A stretch of 5,145 bases of DNA from CAYRVX01 sp964642165 (GCA_964642165.1 CAZXOC010000422.1:1-5145), one strand, 5' to 3'; shown: positions 1 through 5,145, counted from the stretch's first letter. Program-made: numbers and translations. Notes: generated by a model from the letters alone, not told the origin.

Positions 1-117
1 AACGAGGACGCCCCCGTGCCGAAGGAGAACCCCTTCAAGGTCCTGTACCGCAAGCAGGCCGCGTCCGAGAAGGGCATCCCGGCCTGGCCGGTGAAGCCGA
101 CGGCCGCCGAGCTGTAA
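1..117 (+). CDS. C-terminal end of an unidentified protein (partial)
   Basis: The first frame reads 38 codons without interruption and ends in TAA at 115-117. The visible tail is hydrophilic, rich in Lys, Pro and Glu, and ends with the residues PTAAEL. It shows no membrane segment, cysteine motif or repeat that would identify a family. The codons use G or C at nearly every third position, as in the complete genes of this window, which supports real coding. The stop lies 40 bases before the sulfatase start, on the same strand, so this gene may be the upstream member of one transcription unit with the sulfatase. In PVC genomes the neighbour of a sulfatase is often another sulfatase or a carbohydrate enzyme, but nothing in these residues proves that here. 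Function unknown. Confidence 0.7.
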   Translation, partial: NEDAPVPKENPFKVLYRKQAASEKGIPAWPVKPTAAEL

Positions 118-140
118 GCGCGGCGCGGGGCGGGCGCTCC

Positions 141-148
141 GGAAAGGA
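141..148 (+). promoter_or_regulatory. Ribosome binding site of the sulfatase gene
   Basis: GGAAAGGA lies 9 bases before the ATG at 158. It supports this start, which is also the one that places the twin-arginine signal at the very N-terminus of the protein. Confidence 0.6.
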
Positions 149-157
149 CGACAGACC

Positions 158-1621
158 ATGGGCATCGTGACCCGACGAGACTTCCTCCGGTCCCTGGCCG
201 GCGGCACGGCGGCGGCGCTGGCGACCCGCCTGCCGGTCGCCCTCGGCGCCGAGCCCCCGCGCCGGCCCGACGTCCTGTTCCTCGCCATCGAGGACGTCAG
301 CGCCATGCGCTTCGGCTGCTACGGGGACAAGGTCTGCCGGACGCCGAACATCGACAGGCTCGCGGGGCGGGCCGTGCGGTTCGACCTGGCCCACTGCACC
401 GCGCCGCCGTGCAACCCCTCGCGGACGGCCCTGCTGACCTGCCGGCGCCCCGAGACGACGAAGGTCTTCGGCAACCGGGACGACTGGCGGAAGATGCATC
501 CCGGCATCCTCACCATGCCGGCGCACCTCAGGAAGCACGGCTACGAGACGGTCCGCATCGGCAAGATCTTCCACGGCAAGTTCGAGCACGACGCGAGCTG
601 GAGCCGCGTGGTCCGCGAGCGCGCGGGCCTGCCGCCCGCCCGCCGGCGCCGCCGGGCGCTGAAGGGCCCCGGCGTGGAACTGGCCCGCAAGCAGCAGGAG
701 GCCCTGCGGCGCTGGCGCCAGGCCGGCAAGAAGGGCCGGCCCCCCAGGAGCGGCGTGCCGTTCCTCTACGGCCCGTCGGGGCTCACCGACGAGGAGGAGG
801 CCGACGGCGGCGCCGCCACCAACGCCATCCGCGTGCTTCGCGACAAGCACGACAAGCCGCTGTTCCTCGCGCTCGGCTTCCACAAGCCCCACCTGGCCTT
901 CACCGCGCCGGACAAGTACTTCCAAATGTACCCGCCGGAGAAGATCGAGCTGCCGAAGAACCCCCCGAACGACCTGGACGACATGCCACGCCCGCCGGGG
1001 CAGAGGGACCAGAAGTCCTTCACCCCCAAGATGTGGCGCGAGGCCATCGCCGCCCACTACGCCTGCCTGACGTTCGTGGACGCCCAGGTGGGGCGCGTGC
1101 TGGAGGCCCTCGCCGAGTCCGGCCGCGCCGACAGCACCATCGTCGTCCTCTGGAGCGACCACGGCTTCCTGCTGGGCGAGCACTTCGCCTGGCGCAAGGG
1201 CGCGCTGTTCGACGAAGGGCTGATCGTCGCGCTGATCTTCCACGTGCCGGGGCTCACCCGGCCGGGCGTATGCAAGCGCCCCGTCGACTCGATCGACATC
1301 TTCCCGACGCTGTTCGACCTGTGCGGCGTCCCGATGCCCAAGGGCATCCAGGGCATCAGCATGAAGCCGCTGCTGGCCGATCCGTCGCGGCCGTGGCGCA
1401 AGGGCGCCATCAGCTCCAGCGGCTCGCGCGGGCGGAGCATCCGCACGGAGCGCTTCCGCTACAGCGAGTACGGCGGGGCGGACCAGGCCGAGCTGTACGA
1501 TCACAAGACCGACCCCGGCGAGTTCACCAACGTCGTGAAGGGCCCGAAGCACGCCGACACGGTGGCCGAGCTGTCCCGGCTTCTGAGGGCGGACTGGAAG
1601 GCCACGCTGCCGGACTCGTGA
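158..1621 (+). CDS. Tat-exported sulfatase, iduronate-2-sulfatase-like
   Basis: A 487-residue type I sulfatase that hydrolyses sulfate esters, probably in the periplasm. The N-terminus is a Tat signal (RRDFLRS at residues 6-12, then an Ala-rich stretch to about 31). The nucleophile motif CNPSR is at 85-89; Cys85 would be converted to formylglycine before export, and a CxPSR motif suits both FGE and anSME maturases. Other family motifs in order are GCYGD (53-57) followed by RTPNIDRLA (61-69), GKIFHG (135-140), GFHKPHLAF (240-248), WSDHG (332-336; metal ligands Asp334 and His335), Lys347, and LYDHKTDPGEFTN (446-458). From memory of human iduronate-2-sulfatase, the spacing of these motifs is nearly the same. 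Oddities are Glu45-Asp46 where human IDS has Asp-Asp, LTC instead of LTG at 93-95, and Ile356 where a polar residue is usual. The substrate cannot be told; sulfated polysaccharide is plausible. Probably co-transcribed with the YjbQ-like gene 34 bases downstream. Confidence 0.93.
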   Translation: MGIVTRRDFLRSLAGGTAAALATRLPVALGAEPPRRPDVLFLAIEDVSAMRFGCYGDKVCRTPNIDRLAGRAVRFDLAHCTAPPCNPSRTALLTCRRPETTKVFGNRDDWRKMHPGILTMPAHLRKHGYETVRIGKIFHGKFEHDASWSRVVRERAGLPPARRRRRALKGPGVELARKQQEALRRWRQAGKKGRPPRSGVPFLYGPSGLTDEEEADGGAATNAIRVLRDKHDKPLFLALGFHKPHLAFTAPDKYFQMYPPEKIELPKNPPNDLDDMPRPPGQRDQKSFTPKMWREAIAAHYACLTFVDAQVGRVLEALAESGRADSTIVVLWSDHGFLLGEHFAWRKGALFDEGLIVALIFHVPGLTRPGVCKRPVDSIDIFPTLFDLCGVPMPKGIQGISMKPLLADPSRPWRKGAISSSGSRGRSIRTERFRYSEYGGADQAELYDHKTDPGEFTNVVKGPKHADTVAELSRLLRADWKATLPDS

Positions 1622-1642
1622 CGCCCCCTCGGCCCCAGGAAC

Positions 1643-1649
1643 GGAGAGG
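1643..1649 (+). promoter_or_regulatory. Ribosome binding site of the YjbQ-like gene
   Basis: GGAGAGG lies 6 bases before the ATG at 1656, in the 34-base gap after the sulfatase stop. No promoter or terminator is visible in this gap, which favours co-transcription. Confidence 0.65.
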
Positions 1650-1655
1650 CCCCGC

Positions 1656-2072
1656 ATGACCTACCAGCGCAGCTTCGAGGTCCGCACGAGCGGGCATCGG
1701 GACGTCCATGACGTCACCGGCGAGGTGGCACGCGTCGTGGCCGAGTCCGGCATCCGCACGGGCACGGCGCACGTCTTCCACGTCGGCAGCACGGGGGCGG
1801 TCGGCACGATCGAGTTCGAGCCGGGCCTCCAGCGGGACCTGCCTGACGTGCTCGACAAGCTCCTTCCCCCCAGCCGCAGCTACGGCCACGAGCAGGCCTG
1901 GCACGACGGCAACGGCCACTCCCACCTCCAGGCGACGCTGCTGGGGCCGTCGCTGACCGTCCCCGTCGCCGAGGGGCGCCTCGTCCTCGGCACGTGGCAA
2001 CAGATCTTCCACCTCGAATGCGACGTCAAGCCGCGCCGGCGGAACCTCGTGGTGACCGTCCACGGGGACTGA
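1656..2072 (+). CDS. YjbQ/UPF0047 family protein (secondary thiamine-phosphate synthase-like)
   Basis: A 138-residue protein covering the full usual length of the UPF0047/YjbQ family, a small cytoplasmic fold. The E. coli member has been linked to a weak thiamine-phosphate synthase activity; the main physiological role of the family is not settled. Diagnostic blocks are VGSTGAVGTIEFEPG (43-57), HDGNGHSHLQATLLG (83-97), GRLVLGTWQQI (107-117) and a closing Arg-rich strand ending in HGD. His83, His88 and His90 fall where the family has its conserved metal-site histidines. The first block has Gly44-Ser45-Thr46 where E. coli YjbQ has His-Thr-Ser; I believe this GST form marks a sub-branch rather than a broken protein. 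There is no signal peptide. The gene sits 34 bases behind the sulfatase with its own ribosome binding site. No thiamine biosynthesis genes are present in the window, so a thiamine role is not supported by context. Confidence 0.9.
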   Translation: MTYQRSFEVRTSGHRDVHDVTGEVARVVAESGIRTGTAHVFHVGSTGAVGTIEFEPGLQRDLPDVLDKLLPPSRSYGHEQAWHDGNGHSHLQATLLGPSLTVPVAEGRLVLGTWQQIFHLECDVKPRRRNLVVTVHGD

Positions 2073-2095
2073 CCGCCGCGGCCGGCTGCGGGCGG
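2073..2095. terminator. Possible bidirectional hairpin between convergent genes
   Basis: CCGCC at 2073-2077 is complementary to GGCGG at 2091-2095. The stem can be extended by two pairs (2078-2079 with 2088-2089) past a bulged G at 2090, around an 8-base loop. It occupies nearly all of the 24-base gap between the converging YjbQ-like and URO-D-like genes, which is where a shared terminator would be expected. No T-run follows on either strand, so it is not a canonical intrinsic terminator, and such stems arise easily in DNA this GC-rich. Confidence 0.25.
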
Positions 2096-2096
2096 C

Positions 2097-3122
2097 TCAG
2101 CCCAGCTCCAGCGCGTCGGCGATGAGGCAGCCCTCGCACGGGCAGAACGCCCGCAGGTTCGCTTCCGGCGTGCCGGGCGGGGTCTCGCAGCCGGGCTGGA
2201 GGATGAAGCGCTCGCCGCCCTCGGCGATGCATCGCCGCGCGGCGGCGGCGACGTGCTCCGGCGTGCCCCGCAGCAGGACGGCGGCCGGGTCGAAGTTGCC
2301 GCACAGGCACACGTCCGGCCCGACGGCCGCGCGCGACCGGCCGACCGGCACCATCCAGTCCAGGTCGATCACGTCCGCGCCGCTGGGCGCCAGGTCCGCC
2401 AGCAGGTCGTTGATGTTCCCGCAGATGTGCAGCTTGACGAGCCCCCCGGCCTCGTGAACGGCTGCGAAGAGCTTCTTCTCCCACGGCAGGACGTGCCGGC
2501 GGAACAGCTCCGGCCCGACGAGGCTGGCCGCGGCGTCGCCGACGCCGATCGTGTCGGCCCCGGCCTCGACCTGCCGCCGGGCGAAGTCGATGGCGTTGCT
2601 CGTGATGACCTCGGCGGCCTGGTGGAACGCCTCCGGCGTGTCGATCAGGTCGATCATGGTCTGCTCGACGCCGCGCAGGTCGCCGTACTGGGCGATGGGC
2701 CCCTCGACCCAGCCGAGCACGCTGTGCGTCTCGCCGACCTCGGTGGCCATCTTCGCGACGCTCTCGATCCGCTGCCGCGTGCGCGGGGCGGCGTCGAAGT
2801 CCAGCGGCCCGAGCTTCGCGACGTCCCCGGGCGTCTTCAGCAGCACGTCCCTCGGCACGCCGACGCCCTCCTCGGGGTAGTCGAACGCCATCCCGTACGC
2901 GCTGGACTCCCGCCACGGGTCGCTGATCGCGCTGGTCTGGTCGACGTCGAAGGTCCGCGTCACGGCGAGCTGCGCCTCGGCCAGGACGTCGCCGTCGAGG
3001 TAGAAGTCGCGATACGTCCTGCCCACGTGGTGGGCCGCCCAGGACATGAAGATCGGCGTGACCGGCACGCGATCGCGCGCCTCGCCCCGAATCGCCGCGA
3101 GATAGCGCTGCTTGGAGATCAT
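2097..3122 (-). CDS. Uroporphyrinogen decarboxylase superfamily protein, MtaA/CmuA-like methyltransferase type
   Basis: A 341-residue cytoplasmic TIM-barrel protein of the URO-D superfamily. Members outside haem synthesis, such as MtaA and CmuA, move methyl groups between corrinoid proteins and thiols using a zinc bound by His-X-Cys and a distant Cys. That pattern is present here: His232 and Cys234 in KLHICGN (230-236), then Cys312 in LQPGCETPPGTP (308-319). Other family features are the N-terminal RDRVP (16-20), GWVEGPIAQ (137-145), GADTIGVGDAAAS (188-200), DVIDLDW (250-256) and LCGNFDP (273-279). The RQAGR substrate loop of true haem-pathway HemE is absent, so this is not expected to be HemE. 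The tail has an extra cluster, CPCEGC, at 327-332. No corrinoid-binding partner is in the window, so substrate and acceptor are unknown. The start is set by AAAGGAG 7 bases upstream. It is divergent from the TPR gene and convergent with the YjbQ-like gene. Confidence 0.88.
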   Translation of the reverse strand: MISKQRYLAAIRGEARDRVPVTPIFMSWAAHHVGRTYRDFYLDGDVLAEAQLAVTRTFDVDQTSAISDPWRESSAYGMAFDYPEEGVGVPRDVLLKTPGDVAKLGPLDFDAAPRTRQRIESVAKMATEVGETHSVLGWVEGPIAQYGDLRGVEQTMIDLIDTPEAFHQAAEVITSNAIDFARRQVEAGADTIGVGDAAASLVGPELFRRHVLPWEKKLFAAVHEAGGLVKLHICGNINDLLADLAPSGADVIDLDWMVPVGRSRAAVGPDVCLCGNFDPAAVLLRGTPEHVAAAARRCIAEGGERFILQPGCETPPGTPEANLRAFCPCEGCLIADALELG

Positions 3123-3129
3123 CCCGCCA

Positions 3130-3136
3130 CTCCTTT
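3130..3136 (-). promoter_or_regulatory. Ribosome binding site of the URO-D-like gene
   Basis: On the minus strand this reads AAAGGAG, 7 bases before the ATG (3122-3120). It is a near-ideal Shine-Dalgarno sequence and fixes the start, in contrast to the poor site of the divergent gene. Confidence 0.75.
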
Positions 3137-3194
3137 CCGCCCGCCAGCCTATCCGGCGCCGCCGCGCGTTTCCAGCGCCGCCCGGCCACCGCGG

Positions 3195-3223
3195 TTGACC
3201 CCGCCCCGGCGGGGGAGTATCAC
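3195..3223 (+). promoter_or_regulatory. Predicted sigma70-type promoter of the TPR/M50 pair
   Basis: TTGACC (3195-3200, 5 of 6 bases match the -35 consensus) and TATCAC (3218-3223, 4 of 6 match the -10 consensus) are separated by exactly 17 bases. This is the only convincing promoter match I found in the window. A start of transcription 7 bases past the -10 element falls at 3230, the A of the ATG, so the message could be leaderless. Prediction from sequence alone; consensus details for this phylum are assumed to be like those of E. coli. Confidence 0.45.
3199..3214. repeat. Perfect inverted repeat in the promoter spacer
   Basis: CCCCGCC (3199-3205) and GGCGGGG (3208-3214) are perfect inverted copies with a 2-base centre. 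They overlap the last two bases of the predicted -35 element and fill most of the 17-base spacer. That is a classic position for a repressor or a MerR-type activator site, but a run of G and C can give such symmetry by chance here. Confidence 0.4.
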
Positions 3224-3229
3224 GGGAGC

Positions 3230-4015
3230 ATGATCCACTTGGTCCGCAGCCTTCTGGCCCTGCCGTTCCAGGTGCTCGGCGGCGTCCTGGCGGCGTTCGG
3301 CGTGCCGGCGGGGATGAGCCTGCTCAAGGCCGCCTGGTGGATCAGCGGCAGCGGCGCCACCGGCGTTCGGGCCCTCGCCCAGGTCAAGCGGTACGAGGGC
3401 GGCGAGGCGGCCCTGACGCAGGCGCGCGACTGGCTTTCCCGCCGCCCCCGCGTCGAGCTGGCGGCCTTCACCGGCCTGCTTCTCCTGGACGGCGGGCGGC
3501 TGGACGAAGCCCGCGATTGCCTGCGGCAGGGCGGCCGGCTCGGCGCCGACCGCGAGGGCAACCTGGAGCTGCTGGAGGTGCTGCTGGCCTACCGCGATCC
3601 GGACCCGGCGGTCATCGAGGAGCTGGCCCGCCGTCTCGAGCCCCGGCGCGACCTCAACGGCCTGGTCCGCAAGCTCGTCCTCGAGGAGCGCATGTGGCAG
3701 GAGGTCCTCGCGCGGCGCTTCGACGCGGCGCGGGACTACGCCGAGCACCTGCTCGCCGTCGGCCGCGATGCCCAGGCCTCCCTGGCCATGTGGGCCCTCG
3801 AGACCCGCCAGGGGCGCGGGCCCGAAGCGGCGCGGCACTTCGTCGCCGCCCGCGGGATCCCCTCGCCCCACGGCGCGTACCTGCGCTACCTCGCCGCCGC
3901 GTCCATCGACGCCGCCACCTACGCCGAAGAGGCCCTCGCCGAGCTGGCGGAGGCCGATCCCGCCCTCGTCGAGAAGGCCCGACGCGACGTCGCCCGGTGG
4001 AGGGCCACGTCATGA
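3230..4015 (+). CDS. Membrane-anchored TPR-like protein of unknown function
   Basis: A 261-residue protein. Residues 7-38 are strongly hydrophobic with few charges and no clear signal-peptidase site, so they probably form a membrane anchor or hairpin. The rest is almost entirely helical with TPR-like features. The best repeat runs from about 75 to 108, with the pattern LLLLDGGRLDEARDCL; further helix pairs follow around 145-220 (for example RRFDAARDYAEHLL), and the C-terminus is Ala/Glu-rich. No catalytic motif is visible. TPR arrays bind protein partners, so an adaptor role is inferred. The ATG at 3230 is preceded only by GGGAG one base away and GGGGGAG twelve bases away, neither well placed, which agrees with leaderless expression from the predicted promoter. 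The stop overlaps the start of the M50 protease (ATGA at 4012-4015), so the two are probably translationally coupled. I do not recognise a named family. Confidence 0.8.
   Translation: MIHLVRSLLALPFQVLGGVLAAFGVPAGMSLLKAAWWISGSGATGVRALAQVKRYEGGEAALTQARDWLSRRPRVELAAFTGLLLLDGGRLDEARDCLRQGGRLGADREGNLELLEVLLAYRDPDPAVIEELARRLEPRRDLNGLVRKLVLEERMWQEVLARRFDAARDYAEHLLAVGRDAQASLAMWALETRQGRGPEAARHFVAARGIPSPHGAYLRYLAAASIDAATYAEEALAELAEADPALVEKARRDVARWRATS
3999..4004 (+). promoter_or_regulatory. Ribosome binding site of the M50 protease, inside the TPR gene
   Basis: GGAGGG lies 7 bases before the ATG at 4012 and within the last codons of the upstream gene. It decides the start of the protease: the reading frame is open back to 3337, but the membrane protease domain begins exactly after this site. 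Confidence 0.75.
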
Positions 4016-5010
4016 CGCTCTCGATGGCCCTGTCCCTGCTGCCGGGCCTGGTCATCGGCCTGAGCCTCCACGAGTTCGCCCACGCCTTCAGCGCCAGCCT
4101 GCTCGGCGACGACTTCCCCCGCCGCCAGCGGCGCGTCAGCCTCAACCCATTCCGCCACCTCTCCCTGCTGGGCACGCTGGCGATCTTCGTCCTGCCCTTC
4201 GGCTGGGCCAAGCCTGTCCGCGTGAACCTGTACAACTTTCGCCGTCCCAAGCGCGACTACCTGCTCAGCAGCCTCGCCGGCCCGGCCGCCAACGTCCTCG
4301 TCGTCGCCCTGTGCTTTGCCCTGATGCAGCTCACCCGCCGCAGCTACCTGTTCGGCCCCGCCCCCGCGCTGCTGATGGAGATCGGGCACTACTCCCTGCT
4401 GCTGGTGGCGCTGATCAACGCCATCCTCGCGACGGTGAACCTGCTGCCCATCCCGCCGCTGGACGGCTCGAAGATCTGGCCCGTGCTGATCCCCTCCCTC
4501 AAGCCGGACTTCGGCGGCAAGTCGTCGCGCCTCTTCATCATCCTGCTGGTCATCCTGCTGTGGACCGGCGCGATCGAGCCGGTCTTCGGTTTCGTCCTGG
4601 GCACCGTGGCCGATGCCGCCCCGACGACCGACGGGGCCCGCTTCGTCCGCCTGGCGGAGAGGGGGCACCTCGCCTACGAGCGGGAGCAGTACGACCGGGC
4701 CGTCGAGCAGTACACGGCGGCGCTGCACATCAACCGCTGGTCGGCCGAAACGTGGATCAGCCGGGCCTATGCCCACGCGGGGCGGGAGGACTGGCCGGCC
4801 GCCCTGGCCGACCTGGACGCCACCATCAAGCTCCGCCCGGCGACGTACCAGGCCCTTGAGTTCCGTGCCGACGTCCTCGACTGGCTCGGCCGGGGCGACG
4901 AGGCCGCCCGCGACCGCCGGGCCGCGGCCTCGCTGCGCAAGGAGTTGGGCTTGCCACCCGCGACGTCCGCCACCGCGCCGGCGACCGCCTCCGCCCCCGC
5001 CGGCGGCTAG
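4012..5010 (+). CDS. M50 (site-2 protease) family membrane metalloprotease with C-terminal TPRs
   Basis: A 332-residue intramembrane zinc protease of the small, PDZ-less S2P group (YwhC-like). The first membrane helix carries the zinc motif HEFAH (20-24, catalytic Glu21). The family block FGWAKPVRVN (63-72) and SLAGPAANV (87-95) follow, and the third zinc ligand Asp151 lies in NLLPIPPLDG (143-152). Membrane segments are at about 3-26, 84-107, 124-142 and 173-199, plus a short re-entrant stretch at 51-63. Residues 208-312 form about three TPR repeats (YDRAVEQYTAALHINR is typical), followed by an Ala/Thr/Pro-rich tail. Such proteases cleave membrane-bound substrates, often anti-sigma factors; none is visible here. 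The TPR extension is absent from the minimal family and probably selects substrates or docks the upstream TPR protein. The start overlaps the upstream stop (ATGA) and has GGAGGG 7 bases before it. All catalytic residues are intact. Confidence 0.92.
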   Translation: MTLSMALSLLPGLVIGLSLHEFAHAFSASLLGDDFPRRQRRVSLNPFRHLSLLGTLAIFVLPFGWAKPVRVNLYNFRRPKRDYLLSSLAGPAANVLVVALCFALMQLTRRSYLFGPAPALLMEIGHYSLLLVALINAILATVNLLPIPPLDGSKIWPVLIPSLKPDFGGKSSRLFIILLVILLWTGAIEPVFGFVLGTVADAAPTTDGARFVRLAERGHLAYEREQYDRAVEQYTAALHINRWSAETWISRAYAHAGREDWPAALADLDATIKLRPATYQALEFRADVLDWLGRGDEAARDRRAAASLRKELGLPPATSATAPATASAPAGG

Positions 5011-5109
5011 CCCGCCTCGCCTTCGAGAGAACCATCGCCGCCGTTCGGCGTCCAATGCTACGGCAGTGAGATGCGATCCACACGGGCCCGCAGCCCAGGA
5101 GACCTCGCC
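5011..5109 (+). other. Intergenic gap before the last gene
   Basis: The 99 bases between the M50 gene and the next start are noticeably less GC-rich in their middle (around 5051-5080) than the genes, as expected for a regulatory stretch. I see a small inverted repeat (CGCCG at 5039-5043, CGGCG at 5046-5050) without a T-run, and no convincing -35/-10 pair. Whether the downstream gene has its own promoter is open. Confidence 0.35.
5097..5101 (+). promoter_or_regulatory. Ribosome binding site of the gene starting at 5110
   Basis: AGGAG lies 8 bases before the ATG at 5110, an ideal spacing. It is the main reason for calling the partial gene at the window edge. Confidence 0.65.
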
Positions 5110-5145
5110 ATGAGAACCGCCCGCCTGCTGCTTGTTGCCCTCCTC
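5110..5145 (+). CDS. N-terminal start of an exported or membrane protein (partial)
   Basis: Twelve codons are visible before the window ends: MRTARLLLVALL. Two arginines followed by an unbroken hydrophobic run is the typical opening of a Sec signal peptide or a membrane anchor. A well-spaced AGGAG precedes the ATG. Nothing can be said about the mature protein. It is on the same strand as the TPR/M50 pair, but the 99-base gap makes membership of that operon uncertain. Confidence 0.6.
   Translation, partial: MRTARLLLVALL

Noticed and set aside
35..1657. Long minus-strand open frame (540 codons) opposite the sulfatase
   Set aside because: It is the mirror frame of a highly GC-rich gene. Its translation is Arg/Ala/Gly/Pro-rich with no family motif, while the plus-strand frame has all the sulfatase motifs.
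409..1659. Plus-strand open frame overlapping the sulfatase in another phase
   Set aside because: The product is a low-complexity Arg/Pro/Gly string; stops are rare out of frame at this GC content. No ribosome binding site or domain supports it.
2097..3122. HemE (haem-pathway uroporphyrinogen decarboxylase) label for the URO-D-like gene
   Set aside because: The N-terminal RQAGR substrate loop is missing and the HxC...C zinc site of the methyltransferase branch is present.
3217..3222. GATACT on the minus strand as a possible -10 for the URO-D-like gene
   Set aside because: No acceptable -35 element lies 16-18 bases upstream, and it coincides with the better plus-strand -10. The promoter of the minus-strand gene remains unidentified.
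2253..3233. Plus-strand open frame opposite the URO-D-like gene
   Set aside because: Mirror frame with no recognisable domain. The minus-strand gene has the zinc motif and a strong ribosome binding site.
3337..4011. Upstream extension of the M50 frame, which would make a 557-residue fusion
   Set aside because: The extension is Arg/Pro/Gly-rich shadow of the TPR gene. A good Shine-Dalgarno site at 3999-4004 and the ATGA overlap mark 4012 as the start, immediately before the first membrane helix.
5039..5050. Small inverted repeat CGCCG-TT-CGGCG after the M50 gene as a terminator
   Set aside because: The RNA stem would be only about four pairs and no T-run follows, so it is too weak to call.
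3919..5055. Minus-strand open frame opposite the M50 protease
   Set aside because: Gln/Gly/Arg-rich shadow of the protease frame with no membrane segments or motifs.

Overview
This is a very GC-rich bacterial window with dense, mostly short-gapped genes. It carries a Tat-exported sulfatase of the iduronate-2-sulfatase type, a YjbQ/UPF0047 protein, a stand-alone uroporphyrinogen-decarboxylase-superfamily protein of the MtaA/CmuA kind, and a small M50 membrane protease with a TPR tail. That mix is typical of Planctomycetota and related PVC bacteria (for example Phycisphaerae-like genomes). The assignment is an inference from gene content and base composition; no rRNA or other phylogenetic marker lies in the window.

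Layout. Bases 1-117 hold the last 38 codons plus the stop of an unidentified plus-strand gene. The sulfatase (158-1621) and the YjbQ-like gene (1656-2072) follow on the same strand, each with a good ribosome binding site, and are probably co-transcribed. A 24-base gap (2073-2096) with a GC-rich hairpin separates them from the convergent minus-strand URO-D-like gene (2097-3122). A 107-base divergent spacer (3123-3229) leads to a plus-strand pair: a membrane-anchored TPR-like protein (3230-4015) and an M50 protease with C-terminal TPRs (4012-5010), whose start and stop codons overlap as ATGA. After a 99-base gap, a new plus-strand gene begins at 5110 with a signal-peptide-like start and is cut by the window edge.

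How the genes may work together. The sulfatase probably acts in the cell envelope on sulfated glycans or similar esters. No sulfatase-maturing enzyme is in the window. The YjbQ-like and URO-D-like proteins have no evident link to it beyond position. The clearest functional unit is the TPR protein plus M50-TPR protease: translational coupling and a shared repeat type suggest that one recruits or regulates the other at the membrane. Its promoter is unusual, because a good TTGACC-17-TATCAC match places the predicted transcription start on the A of the ATG, suggesting a leaderless transcript, and a perfect inverted repeat sits almost wholly within the promoter spacer.

Nothing here is a clear, previously undescribed system. 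There is no CRISPR array, mobile element or RNA gene that can be supported. The points most worth checking are the TPR/M50-TPR pair and its promoter, the altered active-site surroundings in the sulfatase, and the cysteine-rich tail of the URO-D-like protein.
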